64,000 nt of DNA from Aliihoeflea aestuarii (lineage in GTDB: Bacteria > Pseudomonadota > Alphaproteobacteria > Rhizobiales > Rhizobiaceae): NCBI RefSeq assembly GCF_024105665.1, contig NZ_JAAAMK010000002.1:372001-436000 (forward strand), written 5' to 3'. A program made the translations under genes and the position numbers. Below are positions 63,769-64,000 of the stretch, one piece after another; within the stretch, counting starts at the first letter, position 1; the number at the start of each line of letters is the position of its first letter. The notes beneath the pieces were generated by a model. It saw only the letters and a program-made list of their open reading frames with translations. It was not told where the DNA came from and searched no databases.

Positions 63769-64000
63769 TTAGGCGTTGAGCGCGCGTCCGTAGGCGTCGA
63801 GTACGCTTTCCTTCATCATCTCCGACAAGGTCGGGTGCGGGAAGACGGTATGCATCAACTCTTCCTCGGTGGTCTCGAGGTTCATCGCGACGACGAAGCC
63901 CTGGATCAGTTCGGTCACTTCCGCGCCCACCATGTGCGCGCCAAGGAGTTCGCCGGTCTTCTTGTCGAAGATGGTCTTGATCAGGCCCTGATCCTCCCCG
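63769..64000 (-). CDS. lpdA: Dihydrolipoyl dehydrogenase, C-terminal part (partial)
   Basis: Translating leftward from the window edge gives an open frame of 76 residues ending at the TAA at 63769-63771. It reads KTIFDKKTGELLGAHMVGAEV, ELIQGFVVAMNLETTEEEL and HTVFPHPTLSEMMKESVLDAYGRALNA. This is the dimerisation domain of E3 dihydrolipoamide dehydrogenase, with the catalytic histidine in HPHPTLSE. The rest lies beyond the window. The flavoenzyme reoxidises lipoyl groups in 2-oxoacid dehydrogenases, which fits the nearby lipA. Confidence 0.93.
   Translation of the reverse strand, partial: GEDQGLIKTIFDKKTGELLGAHMVGAEVTELIQGFVVAMNLETTEEELMHTVFPHPTLSEMMKESVLDAYGRALNA

Overview
The window is chromosomal DNA of a GC-rich alphaproteobacterium, almost certainly of the order Hyphomicrobiales (Rhizobiales). 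Four things point there: the block dusB(nifR3)-ntrB-ntrC-ntrY-ntrX-trkA-dat-hfq-hflX; a CckA cell-cycle kinase beside a FliO-like gene and a zinc-cysteine-poor DksA; a very large coiled-coil protein of the Agrobacterium GPR (growth pole ring) type; and a fused IspDF. The genus cannot be fixed from the sequence alone. Gene density is high, codon use looks uniform, and I see no insertion sequence, prophage, CRISPR array or complete tRNA/rRNA gene.

Layout. 1-5 kb: 3' end of a PiT phosphate permease, then a class II (B12-dependent) ribonucleotide reductase behind a pair of NrdR boxes. Its 3' part carries an in-frame tRNA 3'-end-like segment. 5-17.8 kb: a complete carbon-phosphorus lyase (phosphonate) locus in two leftward operons. 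The promoter-proximal one (phnG-H-I-fosX-J-K-L-hexapeptide transferase) is controlled by divergent phnF through a visible operator. The second (phnD-C-E-E-DUF1045-phnM-phnN) has a candidate PHO box. The locus lacks phnP and phnO, and a 2H phosphodiesterase-like DUF1045 protein and a hexapeptide transferase may stand in for them.

17.8-27 kb: a catabolic cluster made of a SorC-family regulator, a HAD phosphatase, a five-gene oligopeptide-type ABC importer, a glycerophosphodiesterase-family enzyme and a TIM-barrel sugar isomerase/epimerase. The combination looks like uptake and breakdown of a sugar or polyol phosphodiester, similar in logic to agrocinopine (Acc) systems, and is the best candidate here for an undescribed pathway. 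27-30.3 kb: an EamA exporter, an orphan PheC-like binding protein, a tiny ParB-fold protein and a persulfide-dioxygenase-like metallo-beta-lactamase.

30.3-41.4 kb: cckA, a fliO-like gene, dksA, sixA, a YcjX/YcjF pair, folP-folB-folK, small secreted proteins, a 2Fe-2S ferredoxin and an Hpt protein. 41.6-47.1 kb: the GPR/RgsE-like giant, built on a strict 29-residue repeat. 47.2-59.5 kb: mazG converging on the leftward dusB...hflX nitrogen-regulation/RNA-chaperone block. 59.6-64 kb: ispDF-pncC, a CoQ-binding START protein, a FlaR-like P-loop protein, lipA, a GlsB/YmgE membrane protein and the 3' end of lpdA.

Two copies of a 50-bp intergenic hairpin element 19 kb apart show compensatory base changes. 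Both ABC binding-protein genes that lead their operons (phnD and the family-5 gene) are followed by strong intercistronic hairpins.
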